From contig JBOHPP010000025.1 of NCBI GenBank assembly GCA_050731755.1, positions 1-7,949 on the forward strand: a DNA stretch of 7,949 nt, written 5' to 3'. Below are positions 1 through 6,045 of the stretch, in pieces. Origin of the DNA: JBOHPP01 sp050731755. Its GTDB lineage: Bacteria; Methylomirabilota; Methylomirabilia; Rokubacteriales; CSP1-6. The notes beneath the pieces are model-generated. The model saw only the letters and a list, made by a program, of their open reading frames with translations. It searched no databases and was not told the origin of the DNA. How positions within the stretch are numbered: position 1 is the first letter of the stretch; each line of letters begins with the position of its first letter. The translations under genes and the position numbers were made by a program.

Positions 1-123
1 GTTGTGGCCCCCCGCGCGAGCGGGGAGGTTTGGAGGGGGACGGTTGTGGCCCCCCGCGCGAGCGGGGAGGTTTGGAGGGGGACGGTTGTGGCCCCCCGCG
101 CGAGCGGGGAGGTTTGGAGGGGG
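1..123. repeat. Tandem 42-bp repeat, three copies, GC-rich with internal hairpin
   Basis: Copies lie at 1-42, 43-84 and 85-123. The first two are identical; the third matches for 39 bases and then diverges. Each copy contains a perfect inverted repeat CCCCGC-GCGA-GCGGGG (10-25, 52-67, 94-109), a 6-bp stem closing a GNRA-type GCGA loop. The unit is a multiple of three and contains no stop codon in any of its six frames, so it adds a 14-residue periodic peptide to any frame crossing it. On the minus strand it is read in frame by the decarboxylase gene as PLQTSPLARGATTV repeats. The array touches the window edge, so more copies may lie outside. There are no spacers between copies, so this is not CRISPR. 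It could be a REP-like dispersed palindrome amplified in tandem, or an in-frame linker. Confidence 0.93.
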
Positions 124-653
124 CGGCCGCTGCCCCCTCCAACTTCATAGTCAGTCGAAGCCCCCGATTCAAACACGCCGGGCGGCACCAAAAGCGCGAC
201 CGGCCTCATCCGGGCGTCCATCTCATCCCGAGCCCAGGCGACGTCAGCGTCGATCGAGTCCGGGGTGAGGACCCGGGCGGGAAGGCCCAACGCCTCCAGC
301 AGACGGGGCGTGATCTCGCCCATGAGGAGGTGCTCGGGCGCATCCCGTCCGCCGTAGCCGCGCCAGGTGACGAGCAGCAGCGTGGGCAGGCCGTACATCA
401 GCGAGAAGGAGGCGAGGGCATTGAGGCTGGTGCCGAGCCCCGAGTTCTGCATGAGGACGGCCGGGCGCCGCCCGGCGAACCAGGCCCCGCCGGCCAGACC
501 GACCGCGATGTCCTCCCGCACGGCGTCGACATAGGGCAGGCACGGGTGCCGCTCGAGCGTCGCGATGACGCCTTCGATGAGCGAGCAGGGGACGCCGGCA
601 AAGAAGTCGAAGCCGCGGTGCTCCAGCAAGGCGACGAGGTCGGGGCCGGTCAC
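1..653 (-). CDS. Phosphonopyruvate/sulfopyruvate decarboxylase-type protein, alpha (ThDP PYR) domain; partial
   Basis: This reading frame begins with GTG at 653 and is still open at the window edge (217 residues visible). Residues 1-160 read as the pyrimidine-binding domain of thiamine-diphosphate decarboxylases of the phosphonopyruvate decarboxylase / ComD (sulfopyruvate decarboxylase alpha) family: FDFFAGVPCSLI (15-26), REDIAVG (46-52, with Glu47 in the place of the cofactor-activating glutamate), VLMQNSGLG (66-74), LLLVTWRGYGG (92-102) and DAPEHLLMG (104-112). These enzymes decarboxylate 3-phosphonopyruvate or 3-sulfopyruvate to the aldehyde; the substrate cannot be told from this half. 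A free-standing alpha subunit would normally end around residue 165-170. Here the frame continues through a Gly/Ser stretch (172-176) into 14-residue repeats from residue 178. Either the beta (cofactor-binding) half is fused beyond the repeats, or the original stop was lost. The start lies 7 nt after the mlaC stop, and GTG gives the usual family N-terminus; no strong ribosome binding site is seen. Confidence 0.83.
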   Translation of the reverse strand, partial: MTGPDLVALLEHRGFDFFAGVPCSLIEGVIATLERHPCLPYVDAVREDIAVGLAGGAWFAGRRPAVLMQNSGLGTSLNALASFSLMYGLPTLLLVTWRGYGGRDAPEHLLMGEITPRLLEALGLPARVLTPDSIDADVAWARDEMDARMRPVALLVPPGVFESGASTDYEVGGGSGRPLQTSPLARGATTVPLQTSPLARGATTVPLQTSPLARGAT

Positions 654-660
654 TACGCGC

Positions 661-1290
661 TCACGTCCGGCCCTTCTCCTGCTCGAGGAACTCCTCCTGC
701 TTGGTCTTCATCTTCCGGACCAGCTCCTCGTACGATGAGGTCTGGATGATCTTGTTGAACTGCGTGCGGTAGTTGGCCACCAGGCTCACGCCCTCGATCA
801 CCACGTCGTAGGCGAGCCAGCGCTCGCCCCGCCGGAGCATCCGGTACTCGACAGGGATCTCCGTCCCCTGCCTGGTGATGATCTGTGACCGCACCAGCGC
901 CAGGTCGCCGTCCACCGTCTCGCCGACGAAGGTGATGCGCTCGCCGTTGAACAGCTCGATCTTGGAGATGTAGGAGCGCTCCAGCAGGTCGGCGAAGAGG
1001 CTCACGAACTCCTCGCGCTCGGCCGGCGTCCGGGCCTGCCAGTGGCGGGCCAGCGAGCGCTTGGCCGTCTCGCCGAAGTCGAAGATGTCGTCGGCGATCT
1101 TGCGGACCGCCTTCCGGCGCTGCACGGCCAGCCCTTCCTTCTTGAGCTCGGGGTCCTCCAGGGTCTTGAGGACGCGCTCGATCTGGGTGCGCAACTGATC
1201 GGTGGGGGGACCGGCGGCGGCCGGCCCGGCCAGGGCCACCGTCAGCGCGAGCACCAACGTGAACACCACGCGATTCTGGGAAGCGCCCAT
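661..1290 (-). CDS. mlaC: MlaC/HpnM-family periplasmic lipid-binding protein (Ttg2D, toluene-tolerance family)
   Basis: This 209-aa protein carries a Sec signal peptide: Arg7, a hydrophobic core at about 8-22, and a PAAA-type cleavage site near residue 26. The mature part looks like MlaC/Ttg2D: LKTLEDPEL near the N-terminus, then ARTPAEREEFVSLFADLLE (the conserved aromatic/acidic helix), then beta strands including IPVEYRMLRRGERWLAYDVVIEGVSLVANYRTQF and a final helix with a lysine/glutamate-rich tail. MlaC ferries phospholipid between the outer-membrane MlaA complex and the inner-membrane MlaFEDB complex. The close relative HpnM is defined as hopanoid-associated, and since shc heads this operon, hpnM is an equally good name. 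GGAGG at 1301-1297 lies 6 nt from ATG 1290 but only 3 nt from the preceding GTG at 1293, so 1290 is chosen. The gap from mlaD is 19 nt. Confidence 0.92.
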   Translation of the reverse strand: MGASQNRVVFTLVLALTVALAGPAAAGPPTDQLRTQIERVLKTLEDPELKKEGLAVQRRKAVRKIADDIFDFGETAKRSLARHWQARTPAEREEFVSLFADLLERSYISKIELFNGERITFVGETVDGDLALVRSQIITRQGTEIPVEYRMLRRGERWLAYDVVIEGVSLVANYRTQFNKIIQTSSYEELVRKMKTKQEEFLEQEKGRT

Positions 1291-1296
1291 CACGAA

Positions 1297-1301
1297 CCTC
1301 C
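1297..1301 (-). promoter_or_regulatory. Ribosome binding site of mlaC
   Basis: GGAGG on the minus strand, within a longer GAGGGAGG, ends 6 nt before ATG 1290. It decides between two adjacent in-frame starts, GTG 1293 and ATG 1290, in favour of the ATG. Confidence 0.7.
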
Positions 1302-1309
1302 CTCGGTGC

Positions 1310-1750
1310 CTACACCTTGCCGAACACGTATTTCGAGATCAACTCCTCGAGATCGACGGGGGCCTCGACCTCCCGGATCCGCCCGTTCGGCGGAATGAGC
1401 TTCTCGGAGGCGCCCGGACTGATCCGGATGAACTTCTCCCCGATCAGGCCTTTGGTCTTGATCGACGCGATCGAATCTTCCTGCAGCTTGACGTCGGACT
1501 TCAAGCGGAGCACGACGCGCGCTTGGTAGTCGGCCAGCCCGATCGACTCGACCTGGCCCACTTCGACGCCCGCGATCTCGATGCTGGCTCCCGGTCGCAG
1601 CCCTCCCACCGACGGAAAATCGGCGCTGACCAGATAGCCCCCGCCGGGGAGGAACGCGACCCTGCCGAGTTTAATCGAAAGGTAGGCCAATGCCAACATG
1701 CCGAGCACGACGAAGAGGCCGACGGCGATATTCACCCTCGATCGGTCCAT
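1310..1750 (-). CDS. mlaD: MlaD-family MCE-domain lipid transport protein
   Basis: This 146-aa protein has an N-terminal membrane anchor (VNIAVGLFVVLGMLALAYLS, residues 6-25) followed by one MCE domain at about 38-115. The domain shows the typical core: SVGGLRPGASIEIAGVEVGQV (a glycine-rich strand, then G-V-x-V-G), a central hydrophobic strand, DSIASIKTKGLIGEKFI and a closing ISPG. MlaD forms a hexameric ring under the MlaE permease and channels lipid to or from MlaC. It is shorter than E. coli MlaD (about 183 aa) but keeps the full MCE fold and a short C-terminal helix (VDLEELISKYVFGKV). AGGAGG at 1766-1761 lies 10 nt before ATG 1750, inside the 18-nt gap after mlaF. It is the third component of an E-F-D-C gene order following shc. 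Confidence 0.95.
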   Translation of the reverse strand: MDRSRVNIAVGLFVVLGMLALAYLSIKLGRVAFLPGGGYLVSADFPSVGGLRPGASIEIAGVEVGQVESIGLADYQARVVLRLKSDVKLQEDSIASIKTKGLIGEKFIRISPGASEKLIPPNGRIREVEAPVDLEELISKYVFGKV

Positions 1751-1760
1751 GTCCGCTGAC

Positions 1761-1766
1761 CCTCCT
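1761..1766 (-). promoter_or_regulatory. Ribosome binding site of mlaD
   Basis: AGGAGG on the minus strand, 10 nt before ATG 1750, in the 18-nt gap between mlaF and mlaD. It is the only full-consensus ribosome binding site in the leftward operon; the spacing is slightly long. Confidence 0.6.
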
Positions 1767-1768
1767 GT

Positions 1769-2506
1769 TCAGACGCGGTCGTCGGGTTCACCGCGGATGA
1801 ACTGGCGCACCACGGGGTTGGAGGATTGTTGGAGCACCTGGGGCGTGCCCACCTCGACGATGCAGCCGTCGTGCAGCATGGCCACCGTGTCGGCAATCTC
1901 GAAAATCTCCGGAATCTCGTGGCTCACCATCACCGCGGTGAACCGGAAGCGACGGTGGAGGTCGAGGATGAGGTGGTGGATGCTGTTGACCAGGATGGGG
2001 TCGAGCCCGGTGGTGGGCTCGTCGAAGAAGACGATCTCGGGCTCGGTGACCAGGGCCCGGGCGATGGCCACGCGCTTGCGCATCCCGCCCGAGACCTCTT
2101 CCGGATATTTGGGGCCGACGCCTTCCAGCCCCACCTGGCCCAGGGCCATCTCCACGCGCTTGGCGATCTCGGCCCCGCCCAGCCGGGTTTTCTCGCGCAG
2201 AGGGAAGGCGATGTTCTCGGCGCAGGTGAGCGAGTCGAAGAGCGCGCCGCCCTGGAAGACGACGCCATAGCGCTCGCGGATCCGGTCGATAGCCCGGCTC
2301 CCCAGGGCGGTGAGGTCCACGCCGTCGACGAGGACCCGGCCGGCGTCCGCGCGAAGCAGCCCGAGCAGATGTTTGAGGAAGACGGATTTGCCCCCGCCGC
2401 TTCGTCCGATGATGATCGTGATCGATCCCGACGGCACCTCGAGGTCCACCCCGCGCAGCACAGGCTGCCGCCCAAAGGCCTTCTTCAACCCCTCGACTTT
2501 GATCAC
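1769..2506 (-). CDS. mlaF: MlaF-family ABC transporter ATPase
   Basis: This 245-aa protein starts at GTG 2506, overlapping the mlaE stop as GTGA. A longer open frame reaches 2632, but its extra 42 residues are only the other frame of mlaE. ABC motifs are all present: Walker A GRSGGGKS (34-41), Q-loop Gln85 in VFQGGALFDSLT, signature VSGGMRKR (138-145), Walker B IVFFDEPTTGLD (158-169) and H-loop VSHE with His196. SGGMRKR and the Q-loop form are characteristic of the MCE/Mla (YrbF/Ttg2A) ATPases. It powers lipid movement through MlaE at the inner membrane. The protein ends about 12 residues after the RQF motif, so the C-terminal extension that E. coli MlaF (269 aa) uses for contacts with its partner subunit and MlaB appears to be missing. 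No mlaB-like STAS gene is in the window. Confidence 0.96.
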   Translation of the reverse strand: MIKVEGLKKAFGRQPVLRGVDLEVPSGSITIIIGRSGGGKSVFLKHLLGLLRADAGRVLVDGVDLTALGSRAIDRIRERYGVVFQGGALFDSLTCAENIAFPLREKTRLGGAEIAKRVEMALGQVGLEGVGPKYPEEVSGGMRKRVAIARALVTEPEIVFFDEPTTGLDPILVNSIHHLILDLHRRFRFTAVMVSHEIPEIFEIADTVAMLHDGCIVEVGTPQVLQQSSNPVVRQFIRGEPDDRV

Positions 2507-3297
2507 GGCAGGACCGTGCCCAGGAAGTAATCCCAGAGGAGGATCAGGACCGAGGAGAGCACGACGGCCTGGGTGGTGGCCTGGGCCACGCCCTCGGCGC
2601 CCCGCGCCCCGTAGAAGCCCTTGTAGGTGCACACCCAGGTGACCACCACGCCGAAGGAGAGCGATTTCCAGAATCCGGTGAGGATGTCGTCCAGGCGCAC
2701 GAAGGTCCGCATCTCACCGAAGTAGGTGCCCTGGGACAAACCCAGGAGCTCCACGCCGACGAGGTAGCCGCCGAAGATGCCCACCACGTCGAAGATCGCC
2801 GTCATGAGCGGAAAGGTGACCAGCCCGGCCAGGATCGAGGGGGTGACGAGGTAACGGAAGGGACTGAGCGCCATCACCGTGAGCGCGTCGATCTGCTCGG
2901 TGATGCGCATGATGCCGATCTCGGCGGTCAGCGCGGAGCCCGCCCGTCCAGTGACCATGAGCGCGGCCAGCACCGGACCGAGCTCGCGGATGAGGGCCAG
3001 CGCGACGGCCGGGCCCAGGAAGGCTTCGGAGCCGAAGCGGGACAGGGTGAGGTAGAGCTGCAGCCCGAGGACCATTCCGGTGAAAGCGCCGGTGAGGATG
3101 ATGATGATCAGCGACCGGTAGCCGATGTAGTGGATGCGAGCGACGAAGGCGCGGGGCTTGAAGGGCGGCGTCACCGTGGAGAACAGCGCCGACCCGAAGA
3201 AGGCCCCGAACCGGCCGAGGGACTCCAAGGACGTGAGCACCGAGTCGCCCAGCCGCTCGATGGGGCGCAGAACGACCGGGACAGGCCGGTCAGGCAT
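2503..3297 (-). CDS. mlaE: MlaE-family ABC lipid transport permease
   Basis: This 264-aa inner-membrane protein belongs to the MlaE/YrbE/Ttg2B permease family. An amphipathic N-terminal segment (about 1-50) precedes IHYIGYRSLIIIILTGAFTG (55-74). The family hallmark follows at about 103-140: RELGPVLAALMVTGRAGSAL then AEIGIMRITEQIDAL, including the EQIDAL signature. Further membrane helices lie at about 150-185, 210-225 and 244-262. It forms the dimeric lipid channel that sits on MlaF and above the MlaD ring. ATG 3297 lies inside the end of shc and overlaps it by 8 nt (ATGCCTGA), which suggests translational coupling. The much longer open frame upstream is a shadow of shc. The length and start fit the family's usual 260 residues. 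Confidence 0.96.
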   Translation of the reverse strand: MPDRPVPVVLRPIERLGDSVLTSLESLGRFGAFFGSALFSTVTPPFKPRAFVARIHYIGYRSLIIIILTGAFTGMVLGLQLYLTLSRFGSEAFLGPAVALALIRELGPVLAALMVTGRAGSALTAEIGIMRITEQIDALTVMALSPFRYLVTPSILAGLVTFPLMTAIFDVVGIFGGYLVGVELLGLSQGTYFGEMRTFVRLDDILTGFWKSLSFGVVVTWVCTYKGFYGARGAEGVAQATTQAVVLSSVLILLWDYFLGTVLP

Positions 3298-5215
3298 CGA
3301 GACTGCGGCGATAGACCCCCAGGGCCCAGAGCGGAAAGTACTTCGCGTATAGGTGGTACTTGAGCATGAAGACGCGGGGAAACCCGGTGCCGTTCCAGAA
3401 CGCGTCCGCCCACACGCCGTCCTCGCCCTGCGTTGCGAGCAGGTAACGGACCCCGCCCTCGACCGAGGGACCGCGGTAGCCGGCGGCCAGGAGCGCCAGC
3501 AGGGCCCAGGCCGTCTGCGAGGGGGTCGATTCGCCGCGGCCGGCCAGCTCAGGCCGGTCGTAGCTCTCGCACGTCTCGCCCCAGCCGCCGTCGGCGTTCT
3601 GGTGGCTGGTGAGCCACTGGATCGCCCGCTGGACGTAGTCCTGTCGCAGATCCTCACCGATGGCCCGCAGGCCGCGGAGCACCGACCACGTCCCGTAGAT
3701 GTAGTTGACCCCCCACCGCCCGAACCAGGGCCCGTCGTGGCGCTGCGTGTGCCGCACGAACTGGATCGCGCGTTCGGCGGGCTCGAAATCCGTGGGGTAG
3801 CCAAGGGTGCCGAGCAGCTCGAGCCCGCGGCCGGTGAGGTCCTCGGTCGACGGATCGAGCAGCGCGCCGTGGTCGGCGAAGGGGATGTTGTTGAGGTACA
3901 GGCGGTTGTTGTCCGCGTCGAACGAGGCCCACCCGCCGTCCTCACCCTGCATGCCCAGGAACCAGCCGAGCCCGCGCTCCTTGGCCGGCCGCGCCCGGTC
4001 GTTGTCGAGTCCCCGGATCTTCTCCAGGGCCATGAGCGCGACCCCGGTGTCGTCGAGGTCCGGATAGAAGTCGTTGTCGTATTGAAAGGCCCAGCCGCCC
4101 GGCGTGACGTACGGCCGCTTGACCTGCCAGTCGCCGGGGACGAGGATCTGCCGATCCAGCAGCCACTCGCCGGCGCGGCGGAGCGCCGGGTGGTCGGGCG
4201 CCAGGCCGCTCTCCACCAGCGCGTTGACGGCGAGCGCCGTGTCCCAGACGGGGCTCACGCACGGCTGGTAGTGGATCTCGTCGGTGTCCTCAACGGCCAG
4301 CGCCTCGATCTCCTTGAACTGACCCCGGATCAGTGGGTGATCGTCGGGGTAGCCCAGCAGGCGCAAGGCCAGGATGGAGTTGGCCATGGCCGGATAGATT
4401 CCGCCCAACCCGCCGGGCACGGCCAGCCGCTCCTCCAGCCAGACCCGCGCCGCTTCCACGGCGCGCCGCCGCAGCGGCCGGGGCGAAAAGCGCTCCCAGA
4501 TCTTCAGCGCGTCGTCGGTCGCGATGAAGAAGTTCTTCCAGAACAGATCGCGCCACGAGAACGGCTGGGGCATCCGCGGGAAGCGCAGGCTCGTCCGCTC
4601 CCTCGGCTCCGGCCACAACTCGTCCAGGCCGCGTTCGGGCGGCAGCCACGTGACCGGCTTGCGGTCCATGATGATGAGCAGCGGCACGATGACCGTTCGC
4701 GACCAGTACGAGACCTCGTAGATGTTGAACAGGAAGAACGGCGGGGGGAGCAGCATGATCTCCACCGGCATGGCCGGCACGCCGTTCCAGTCGTACTCGC
4801 CGAAGAGCGCCAGCTCGATCTTGGTGAAGACGTTGGCCTTGGCCGGGCCGCCCAACTCGAGGATCCGCGCGCGAGCCCGCACCATGGCCGGATCGTCCAC
4901 CGGGACCCCGGCCATCTTCATGGCGAAATAGCCCTTGATGGTCGCCGACAGGTTCGTGGGCCCGCCATCGTAGAGTGCGAAGGCGCCGTCAGCGCGTTGC
5001 CGCCGGCGCAGGAACTTCACCGCCTTGGCCTCGTGCCCGCGATCCACCCGGTCGAGCAGGTGACAGAGGAGCAGATACTCGGCGGTGATGGTGTTCTCGC
5101 CCTCGCACTCGCCGAGCCAATGTCCGTCGGCGGCTTGCCGGGCGAGCAGACCGGCCTGCGCGCGGGCGATGGCAGAATCCAGGCCTGTCACGGTGGCTGA
5201 TGGTAACATGCACAT
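3290..5215 (-). CDS. shc: Squalene-hopene cyclase
   Basis: This 641-aa enzyme is full length for the family and cyclises squalene to hopene/hopanol at the inner membrane. The catalytic acid motif is DLDD (386-389, within FYPDLDDTG), equivalent to the DXDD of the Alicyclobacillus enzyme. QW repeats (QxxDGxW) are visible at about 27-33, 423-429, 491-497, 539-545 and 596-602, with a degenerate one at 73-79. A hydrophobic patch (VEIMLLPPPFFLFNIYEVSYW, about 151-171) and the C-terminal GTGFPRVFMLKYHLYAKYFPLW (about 609-630) are typical of proteobacterial-type SHC. ATG 5215 gives MCMLPSATVTG. ATG 5209 and GTG 5191 are in-frame alternatives, and none has a clear ribosome binding site. It is the first gene of the leftward operon, with mlaE starting inside its last codons. 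Squalene-synthesis genes (hpnCDE) are not in this window. Confidence 0.98.
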   Translation of the reverse strand: MCMLPSATVTGLDSAIARAQAGLLARQAADGHWLGECEGENTITAEYLLLCHLLDRVDRGHEAKAVKFLRRRQRADGAFALYDGGPTNLSATIKGYFAMKMAGVPVDDPAMVRARARILELGGPAKANVFTKIELALFGEYDWNGVPAMPVEIMLLPPPFFLFNIYEVSYWSRTVIVPLLIIMDRKPVTWLPPERGLDELWPEPRERTSLRFPRMPQPFSWRDLFWKNFFIATDDALKIWERFSPRPLRRRAVEAARVWLEERLAVPGGLGGIYPAMANSILALRLLGYPDDHPLIRGQFKEIEALAVEDTDEIHYQPCVSPVWDTALAVNALVESGLAPDHPALRRAGEWLLDRQILVPGDWQVKRPYVTPGGWAFQYDNDFYPDLDDTGVALMALEKIRGLDNDRARPAKERGLGWFLGMQGEDGGWASFDADNNRLYLNNIPFADHGALLDPSTEDLTGRGLELLGTLGYPTDFEPAERAIQFVRHTQRHDGPWFGRWGVNYIYGTWSVLRGLRAIGEDLRQDYVQRAIQWLTSHQNADGGWGETCESYDRPELAGRGESTPSQTAWALLALLAAGYRGPSVEGGVRYLLATQGEDGVWADAFWNGTGFPRVFMLKYHLYAKYFPLWALGVYRRSLDA

Positions 5216-5240
5216 TCGCCGCGGGAAACCTCATGGACCT
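5186..5240. promoter_or_regulatory. Compact divergent start region between shc and the CruF-like gene
   Basis: The start of shc (5215, minus) and the preferred start of the CruF-like gene (5233, plus) are 17 bp apart. If ATG 5200 were used for the latter, the two coding regions would overlap by 16 bp. The only promoter-like string I can point to for the plus strand is TGGTAACAT (5201-5209), an extended -10-like match (TGn then TAACAT, 4 of 6 to consensus), with no convincing -35. Neither gene has a strong ribosome binding site. Promoters probably lie within the first codons of the opposing gene, or the transcripts are nearly leaderless. This is a low-certainty reading. Confidence 0.3.
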
Positions 5241-6045
5241 GATCGTCGCCACTGTGCTGCTGCGCCCGTACGTCTTCGCGTTCCTGGCCGCGTTCCTCGT
5301 GGCCGGCGCCGCCGATCTGGGTTGGCGGCGCACCCTGGTCTTCGGCGCCACGGTGTGGCCGCTGGCCTGGCTCAGCGAGTTTGCCTCCACCCGGGTGGGC
5401 TTACCGTTCGGGCTGTACCACTACACGGAGGCCACCCGCGGCCGTGAGTTGTTCATCGCCGACGTGCCCTTCATGGACTCGCTGTCCTTCACGTTTCTGG
5501 CCTACGCCGCGTTCTGCCTGGCCCGGGCCGCCGCCGGCCGCCCGGTTTCGCGGACGGCCCTGGCCACGACGGCGGGATTCCTCATGATGCTGCTCGACGT
5601 GGTGATTGATCCGCTGGCCGTGCGGGGCGATCGGTGGTTTCTCGGGCACATCTTCTATTATGCGGACGGAGGTTCCTACTTCGGCGTGCCGCTGTCGAAC
5701 TTCGCCGGGTGGTGGCTGGTGGGGACGGCGAGCGTGGGCTGGTATGTTTATTGGAGCGGGGACGGCGAGCTCGGTTCGGGGCGCTGGTGGCCTGTTCGAG
5801 GCACGCGTGGCCGACGTGGCGCTGTCGGGCCGGGCGTCGCGTTATACTACGCCGTGCTTGGCTTCAATCTCGCCATCACCGCATGGATCGGCGAGTGGCT
5901 GCTCCTCGTCGCCGGTCTCACGATCCACGCGGCGGTCGGCGCCGCGCTGCTGACGTGGCCGCGTTCGAGCGCGGGCTTCACCCGCGCAAGATCTGGGGGG
6001 AGGCATCGGAAGGGGGGCGAAGCCGCCCTTCGAGGGTACAGATGA
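5233..6045 (+). CDS. CruF-like (DUF422-type) carotenoid-biosynthesis family membrane protein
   Basis: This 270-aa polytopic membrane protein has hydrophobic segments at about 5-27, 34-50, 84-100, 109-128, 155-172 and two near the C-terminus (about 200-240). Family features are SEFASTRVGLPFGLYHY (48-64), FMDSLSFTFLAY (80-91), DVVIDPLA (122-129) and YFGVPLSNFAGWW (149-161), with conserved Glu49, Asp122, Asp126 and Asn156. CruF and its archaeal relatives hydrate the terminal double bond of C40/C50 carotenoids. No carotenoid gene is nearby, so in this hopanoid operon the substrate may be a squalene- or hopane-derived lipid; that is inference. The C-terminus ends in an Arg/Lys/Gly-rich tail of about 25 residues. 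ATG 5233 is chosen because it begins the first helix directly. ATG 5200 would add 11 residues and overlap shc. Its stop overlaps the hpnH start as ATGA. Confidence 0.88.
   Translation: MDLIVATVLLRPYVFAFLAAFLVAGAADLGWRRTLVFGATVWPLAWLSEFASTRVGLPFGLYHYTEATRGRELFIADVPFMDSLSFTFLAYAAFCLARAAAGRPVSRTALATTAGFLMMLLDVVIDPLAVRGDRWFLGHIFYYADGGSYFGVPLSNFAGWWLVGTASVGWYVYWSGDGELGSGRWWPVRGTRGRRGAVGPGVALYYAVLGFNLAITAWIGEWLLLVAGLTIHAAVGAALLTWPRSSAGFTRARSGGRHRKGGEAALRGYR
6032..6036 (+). promoter_or_regulatory. Ribosome binding site of hpnH
   Basis: GAGGG lies 5 nt before ATG 6042, inside the last codons of the CruF-like gene. It supports 6042 as the hpnH start over the longer upstream open frame beginning at 5634. 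Confidence 0.6.

Noticed and set aside
1..123. Possible CRISPR array in the left-edge repeats
   Set aside because: The 42-bp copies abut directly with no unique spacers, so it is a simple tandem repeat.
30..749. Plus-strand open frames of 88 and 239 aa starting in the repeat
   Set aside because: They arise from the stop-free repeat and the antisense of the decarboxylase gene. The minus-strand frame carries clear family motifs, so the plus-strand frames are shadows.
3298..3945. Extended N-terminus of mlaE (480-aa frame)
   Set aside because: The extra 216 residues are an alternative frame of shc. The family length and ATG 3297 inside the shc stop region define the true start.
3353..5200. 615-aa open frame on the plus strand, antisense to almost all of shc
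   Set aside because: High third-position GC in shc suppresses stops on the opposite strand. The translation is low-complexity and Arg/Pro/Gly/Asp-rich with no recognisable domain, while shc is unmistakable.
4989..5390. 133-aa minus-strand frame spanning the divergent start region
   Set aside because: It is basic, low-complexity and mostly overlaps the well-supported shc and CruF-like coding frames.
5728..5772. Short direct repeat GGGGACGGCGAGC within the CruF-like gene
   Set aside because: Two 13-bp matches in GC-rich coding sequence encode different local contexts and interrupt nothing; this is likely chance.
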